Source: Nocardia neocaledoniensis (GTDB lineage Bacteria; Actinomycetota; Actinomycetes; Mycobacteriales; Mycobacteriaceae). From it: a DNA stretch of 64,000 bases. This document shows, one piece after another, positions 60,025 through 64,000 of this stretch. The notes beneath the pieces are model-generated. The model worked only from the letters and a program-made list of their open reading frames with translations, ran no database searches and was not told where the DNA came from. A program made the position numbers and the translations under genes. Positions within the stretch are counted from its first letter, which is position 1; each line of letters opens with the position of its first letter. Location: NCBI RefSeq assembly GCF_003182135.1, contig NZ_QGTL01000012.1:1-64000 (forward strand). Reading direction: 5' to 3'.

Positions 60025-60746
60025 GGCCGCACCCGGATTCCCAGGTAGGAGCGGGTGACCTGCTCGTCGGCGCGGATCTGTGCCGCGGTGCCCGACAACA
60101 CGATCCGCCCGGACTCGAGCACGTGCGCCTGGTGGGCGATGCCCAGCGCCAGGTGCGCGTTCTGTTCGACGACGATCACGGTGGTGCGTTCCTCTTCGTT
60201 GATGGTGTGCACGATCCCGAACAGCTCCTGGGTCACCAGCGGCGACAACCCCAGCGAGGGCTCGTCGAGCAGCAGCACCCGCGGCCGCAGCAGCAGGGCC
60301 CGGCCGATGGCGAGCATCTGCTGCTGGCCGCCGGACAATCCGCCCGCCGGGTCGCGGCGCTTGTCGCGCAGGATCGGGAAGTAGTCGTAGACGCGGCGCA
60401 GGTCGGCCTCCACGGCCGCGCGGTCGCGGCGGGTGTACGCGCCCAGCCGCAGGTTCTCCTCGACCGACAGCGGCGCGAAGGTGCCGCGCCCCTCCGGCAC
60501 GTGGGCCACGCCCAGGCGCGCCATGGCTTCCGGCGCGCGGCCGGTCACCTCGGTCTCGCCCAGCCGCAGCGTGCCGCGGACCTTGACCATGCCGCACAGC
60601 GCGCGCAGCAGCGTGGTCTTGCCTGCCCCGTTGGGGCCGAGGATCGCGCAGACCTCGCCCTCGGCGACCCCGAAGCTCACGCCGTGCAGGACCTTCGCCG
60701 CGCCGTAGCCGGCGTGCAGGTCGGTCACCGAAAGAAAATCCTTCAC
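60021..60746 (-). CDS. livF: Branched-chain amino-acid-type ABC ATPase LivF
   Basis: This 241-residue ATPase has a Walker A GPNGAGKTT, the LivF-typical GVAHVPEGRGTFAPLSVEEN, the signature LSGGQQQ and a Walker B LLLDEPSLGLSP. The ATG overlaps the livG stop by four bases. It acts as a heterodimer with LivG. Confidence 0.92.
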   Translation of the reverse strand: MKDFLSVTDLHAGYGAAKVLHGVSFGVAEGEVCAILGPNGAGKTTLLRALCGMVKVRGTLRLGETEVTGRAPEAMARLGVAHVPEGRGTFAPLSVEENLRLGAYTRRDRAAVEADLRRVYDYFPILRDKRRDPAGGLSGGQQQMLAIGRALLLRPRVLLLDEPSLGLSPLVTQELFGIVHTINEEERTTVIVVEQNAHLALGIAHQAHVLESGRIVLSGTAAQIRADEQVTRSYLGIRVRP

Positions 60747-61501
60747 GCCGCAGCTCCCAGGTAGGCGCGGATGACCGCCGGATCCCGTTGCACCGCTTCG
60801 GGTTCGCCCTCGGCGATGACCGCGCCGAACTCCAGGCAGACCACCCGGTCACAGGTGCCCATGACGAATCCCATGTGGTGTTCGACGACCACGACGGTCA
60901 GGTCCAGATCGGCCCGCAGCCCGCGCAGCAGCTCGGCGAACTCGTCGACCTCGCCGTGGCTGAGGCCGTTCACCGGCTCGTCGAGCAGGAGCAGCCGTGG
61001 CCGCACCGCCAGCGCCCTGGCCAGTTCGATCCGCTTGAGCGTGCCGAACGGCAGGCCGGCGGCCGGATGGTCGGCGACGGCGGACAGGTCGAGGCGGGCG
61101 AGCAGCGCGTCGGCCTCGGCGCGCAGCGCGCGTTCCTCGCGCCGCACCTTCGGTGCGCGCAGGCCCGCCGAGAGGAACCCCGCCCCGGCCCGGTGGTGCG
61201 CGCCGACGAGGACGTTGTCGCGCACCGACATCCGGGGAAACAGGCCGAGGTTCTGGAAGGTGCGGGCGATGCCGAGCCCGGCCAGCGCGTCGGGGCGCAC
61301 CGTGGCCAGGTCGGTGTCGCGGAACCGCAGTGTGCCCGAGGTCGGGCGGTGGCGCCGGGTCAGGCAGTTGAACAGGGTGGTCTTACCCGCGCCGTTCGGT
61401 CCGATCAGGCCGACCATCTCACCGGGAGCCACCGTGAACCCGACCTCCCGCAGGGCGGTGATGCCGCCGAAGCGCACCGTCAGGTTGGTTATCTCGAGCA
61501 T
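60743..61501 (-). CDS. livG: Branched-chain amino-acid-type ABC ATPase LivG
   Basis: This 252-residue ATPase has a Walker A GPNGAGKTT, the LivG phrase IARTFQNLGLFPRMSV, a Walker B LLLDEPVNGLSHGE and an EHHMGFVM H-loop. The usual LSGGQ signature is replaced by a divergent GLPFGTLKRIELA, a pattern that also occurs in other LivG proteins as GLPYG. It is the first gene of the transporter operon, with TAATCT 7 bases before its ATG, and is divergent from the PucR-type regulator. Confidence 0.9.
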   Translation of the reverse strand: MLEITNLTVRFGGITALREVGFTVAPGEMVGLIGPNGAGKTTLFNCLTRRHRPTSGTLRFRDTDLATVRPDALAGLGIARTFQNLGLFPRMSVRDNVLVGAHHRAGAGFLSAGLRAPKVRREERALRAEADALLARLDLSAVADHPAAGLPFGTLKRIELARALAVRPRLLLLDEPVNGLSHGEVDEFAELLRGLRADLDLTVVVVEHHMGFVMGTCDRVVCLEFGAVIAEGEPEAVQRDPAVIRAYLGAAA

Positions 61502-61508
61502 GGCGTCG

Positions 61509-61514
61509 AGATTA
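61509..61514 (-). promoter_or_regulatory. -10 box of the liv operon
   Basis: TAATCT on the minus strand, 7 bases before the livG ATG at 61501 (leaderless). Confidence 0.5.
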
Positions 61515-61612
61515 AATTCGCAGTTCAGGGGTCACATCGGACGCTGCGGACCAAGTTTCGCCGCCGATCTCGTCCACGGCGGACAGGGCGGGGGGCGCCG
61601 CGCGGTCGCCGG

Positions 61613-61641
61613 TTGACACCGGCAAATCGGACCTGCACACT
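61613..61641 (+). promoter_or_regulatory. Promoter of the PucR-type regulator
   Basis: TTGACA (61613-61618), 17 bases, then CACACT (61636-61641), 8 bases before the ATG at 61650. This is one of the few places with a recognisable -35 as well as a -10 box. Confidence 0.55.
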
Positions 61642-61649
61642 TCCCGAAT

Positions 61650-62951
61650 ATGTCAGCTGGATCACAGTCGCTCGCCGTGCAGCCGGGCTCGGTGCAGGCC
61701 GAGCGCGTGCGGATCGTCGGCTGCGCCTACGCCCACGCCGACGACATCGCCGACGACGTGATGGCCAAGATCCGGGAGGAGCTCCCGGGCTACGGCACCG
61801 ACGACCCCGGTTTCCTCGCCGACGTCCACGACCAGCTGGCCCGCCTGAGCCGCACCGGCCTCGGCGCCCTGCTCGAACGCAAGCGCGTCACCCCGGCCGA
61901 TGTCACCTACGCCAGGCAGGCGGCCGCCCGCCGCGCCCGGTCCGGGCTGCCGCTTGTCGACTACATCGCCGCGTTCCGCCTCGGCCAGCGCGCCATCTGG
62001 AAGTCACTGCTCGCCCACGCGGGCGACGGCGAGGCCGGGCGGGAAGCGGTGTTGTCCCTGGCCGGCCCGCTGGCCCGCTACACCGACCTGATCAGCAACC
62101 AGGCCACCGACGCCTATCTGGAGTTCCAGCAGTACGTGGCCGCCGAGTCGGGCCGCGACGGCCAGGCGCTGATGGACGCGCTGCTCGACGGCACCCTGCC
62201 CGCGGGCGGGCCGCACCTGTCGGTGGCCACCGCGCACGGCATCGGCGCCGACCGCACCACGCCGCTGCTCGTCGTCACCGCCGTCGTGCTCGAGCCTGCC
62301 GAAACCCAGGGCGAGACAGCGCGGCTGGTGTCGGCGGCGGCCGCGCGGGTCGGCGTGAACGGATTGCGCACGCTGTCGGTGGTGCGTGGCGGCGAGATCG
62401 TGGCCATTCCCGCGCTGGGCCGCGACGGATCGGCCGAGCAGCTGTGCGAACGGCTGCGCGCGATGCGGGCCGAGCTGGCCGCCGAGGGGATCTCGCTGGC
62501 CGTCGGCGTGAGCACCGCGGTCACCGAGGTCGCTCAGATCCCGCGCGCCTACCGGCAGGCCCAGGCCGCGCTCGCGCTCCTGCCCGAGGACGGCGGCGTG
62601 CTCGCGTTGCCGCAGCTCACCCCGTTCCGGTACCTGCTGCTGCGCGCCGACGACACCACCCGTCAGCTCGTGGACCCCCGCGTCGGCGCCGCACTGGCCG
62701 ACGACCGCGCCCGCGGCGGCTCGCTCGCCGAGACCATCCGCGCCTTCGCCGCCGCCGACATGAACCTGCGCGAAGCGGCCGACACTCTGCGCATCCACCT
62801 CAACACCGCCAAGTACCGGATCGGGCGCATCCAGGAACTCACCGGCCGCAATGTGCGCAGCGTCAACGATCTGGTCGAGCTGCTCGTGGCGATCGAACTG
62901 CAGACCGGGCAGTCCGGACGGCCGGGCGCGGCTGTTATAAACGACGCATGA
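61650..62951 (+). CDS. PucR/CdaR-family transcriptional regulator
   Basis: This 433-residue regulator has an N-terminal RsbRD-like domain (about 20-160), a GGDEF-like middle domain, and a C-terminal PucR HTH (NLREAADTLRIHLNTAKYRI). It is divergent from the liv operon by 148 bp and is the obvious candidate to control it. Its stop overlaps the hisI start (ATGA). That coupling of a catabolic regulator with a histidine gene is unexpected and is probably a relic of the insertion that separated hisI from hisF. Confidence 0.86.
   Translation: MSAGSQSLAVQPGSVQAERVRIVGCAYAHADDIADDVMAKIREELPGYGTDDPGFLADVHDQLARLSRTGLGALLERKRVTPADVTYARQAAARRARSGLPLVDYIAAFRLGQRAIWKSLLAHAGDGEAGREAVLSLAGPLARYTDLISNQATDAYLEFQQYVAAESGRDGQALMDALLDGTLPAGGPHLSVATAHGIGADRTTPLLVVTAVVLEPAETQGETARLVSAAAARVGVNGLRTLSVVRGGEIVAIPALGRDGSAEQLCERLRAMRAELAAEGISLAVGVSTAVTEVAQIPRAYRQAQAALALLPEDGGVLALPQLTPFRYLLLRADDTTRQLVDPRVGAALADDRARGGSLAETIRAFAAADMNLREAADTLRIHLNTAKYRIGRIQELTGRNVRSVNDLVELLVAIELQTGQSGRPGAAVINDA
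62936..62941 (+). promoter_or_regulatory. -10 box of hisI inside the PucR gene
   Basis: TATAAA lies 6 bases before the hisI ATG at 62948, within the last codons of the regulator. In this GC-rich region the string is striking. Confidence 0.55.
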
Positions 62952-63292
62952 GTCTGGATCCCGCCATCGCCGCACGTCTCAAGCGCAACGAGGCGGGCCT
63001 GGTCGCCGCCGTCGCGCAGGAGAAGTCGACCGGCGACGTGCTGATGATGGCCTGGATGGACGACGAGGCGCTGGCCCGCACCCTCGAAACCCGCAGGGGC
63101 ACCTACTATTCGCGCTCACGTCAGCAGTACTGGGTCAAGGGGGAGACCTCGGGCCACACCCAGTACGTGCACGAGGTGCGGCTGGACTGCGACGGCGACA
63201 CCGTGCTGCTGATCGTCGACCAGGAGGGCGCCGCGTGCCACACCGGCACGCACACCTGCTTCGACACCGACGTGCTGCTGGCCGCGGACTAG
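62948..63292 (+). CDS. hisI: Phosphoribosyl-AMP cyclohydrolase
   Basis: This 114-residue zinc/magnesium enzyme opens the ring of phosphoribosyl-AMP. The metal site DCDGDTVLLIVDQEGAACHT with the later HTC Cys is complete, as is the SRSRQQYWVKGETSGH block. It is the cyclohydrolase only, without the HisE pyrophosphohydrolase domain. It has lost its usual position after hisF and instead overlaps the PucR-type regulator gene by four bases. The 3' end overlaps the convergent MarR gene by four bases. Confidence 0.95.
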   Translation: MSLDPAIAARLKRNEAGLVAAVAQEKSTGDVLMMAWMDDEALARTLETRRGTYYSRSRQQYWVKGETSGHTQYVHEVRLDCDGDTVLLIVDQEGAACHTGTHTCFDTDVLLAAD

Positions 63293-63759
63293 CAGCCCTC
63301 CTCGGCGAGCACGGCGTTCAGCCGCGTCGAGACCGTTTCCCCTAGGTCGGCCAGCTGGGCGATCTGGTCGGGGTCGAGCGCGTCCAGCACCAGCCTGCGC
63401 ACCGCGTCGACATAGCCCGGCGCGGCCGCCAGCACCATTTCGAATCCTTCGTCGGTGAGCACCGCGTTGACCCCGCGCCTGCCCGCCGTGCTGTCGCGGC
63501 GCGCCCAGCCGAGTCGTTCCAGCTTGGACACCACGTGCGAGAGTCGCGATAGCGACGCATTTGCTTTGTGGGCGAGATCACTCAGCTGCAGTCGGTGCCC
63601 AGGTTCCTCCGACAGCAGGCTGAGCACCCGGAACTCGAAGTGCGTCAGTCCGGATTCGCGCTGCAGCCGGGTATCGAGCGCGCCGGGAATCCGGGCCATG
63701 AGCGCGACGATCGCCTGCCACGCGCGCTGTTCCACGGGGTCGAGCCACTGAGCGCTCAC
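63289..63759 (-). CDS. MarR-family transcriptional regulator
   Basis: This 156-residue winged-helix regulator has its recognition region around LQLSDLAHKANASLSRLSHV and the wing after LERLGWARRDSTAGRRGVNA. The GTG at 63759 is 8 bases after GAGG; a GTG at 63765 is also in frame. It is convergent with hisI. Target genes are not evident; 141 bases separate its start from the next gene on the same strand, with no divergent partner. Confidence 0.85.
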   Translation of the reverse strand: MSAQWLDPVEQRAWQAIVALMARIPGALDTRLQRESGLTHFEFRVLSLLSEEPGHRLQLSDLAHKANASLSRLSHVVSKLERLGWARRDSTAGRRGVNAVLTDEGFEMVLAAAPGYVDAVRRLVLDALDPDQIAQLADLGETVSTRLNAVLAEEGC

Positions 63760-63906
63760 CGGCACTGCCTCATGGCCGGACGACAGGACTGGTGTACTGG
63801 GGCGCGCACCCGACCGAGTTTGCCACGACGTCGCTGTGGCGTCCGCGAGTTGGCGGCGGTCGTGAGGTCACTCACAGCACCGCGCGGCGGACTATCGCGC
63901 GTGCGG

Positions 63907-64000
63907 CTACTCGGCGGGCGTGATCGGCGGCTCGGGGACCTGCACCGCCTTGGCGGCCTTGCGGCGGTTGAGGCCGCGCTTGCCCATGAGCGCGAGTACC
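63907..64000 (-). CDS. C-terminal end of an unidentified protein (partial)
   Basis: The last 31 codons on the minus strand read ...LALMGKRGLNRRKAAKAVQV and a Pro-rich end before TAG at 63907-63909. A hydrophobic residue run followed by a basic tail suggests the cytoplasmic end of a membrane protein. The gene begins outside the window and cannot be named. Confidence 0.5.
   Translation of the reverse strand, partial: VLALMGKRGLNRRKAAKAVQVPEPPITPAE

Noticed and set aside
40187..63292. Mobile element as the cause of the his-operon insertions
   Set aside because: I found no transposase, integrase, tRNA or flanking direct repeats at the junctions, so the mechanism remains open.

Overview
The window reads as chromosome from a high-GC actinobacterium of the order Mycobacteriales, most likely a Nocardia or close relative. 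Three things point there. The backbone bioB / bsaP / DUF2567 protein, then nadABC, then the his genes matches the gene order I remember from Mycobacterium. Enzymes of mycothiol and deazaflavin (F420) type are frequent. Many genes show an actinobacterial TANNNT box 6-7 bases before the start codon, which implies leaderless mRNAs. Species assignment is inference.

Layout. 1-140: 3' end of a 5S rRNA and its terminator. 191-4763: an SRPBCC protein, then a four-gene operon for a sulfonate-type ABC importer plus a flavin monooxygenase. 5242-9194: MFS exporter, DinB-fold protein, AraC regulator, membrane-anchored hydrolase. 9195-11826: biotin locus (BioQ-like repressor, operator, bioB, bsaP). 11898-18818: membrane and hypothetical genes, an ECF sigma factor, and a DrrAB-type exporter facing its TetR regulator across two operators. 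18837-23514: NrtR-type regulator, its palindrome, and nadA-nadB-nadC for de novo NAD synthesis. 23602-29531: phosphotransferase, a divergent polyol locus (zinc dehydrogenase, PTS EIICBA, DeoR regulator) and a winged-helix protein. 29600-34334: P-loop kinase, TRAP/TAXI importer, arylamine N-acetyltransferase. 34450-40024: envelope genes (acyltransferase-SGNH fusion, penicillin-binding lipoprotein, Ser/Thr kinase). 40187-63292: the histidine pathway in three blocks, hisDCBH, then hisA-impA-hisF, then hisI, separated by about 5.8 kb and 10.9 kb of unrelated genes. The second insertion carries a complete liv-type ABC importer with acyl-CoA dehydrogenase and a divergent PucR-type regulator. 63289-64000: MarR regulator and the tail of one more gene.

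The main themes are local cofactor biosynthesis controlled by neighbouring repressors with visible operators (biotin, NAD), several importer-plus-enzyme cassettes, and a histidine operon broken up in a way that left the hisA and hisI blocks with apparent promoters of their own. I saw no insertion sequence, prophage, CRISPR array or tRNA.
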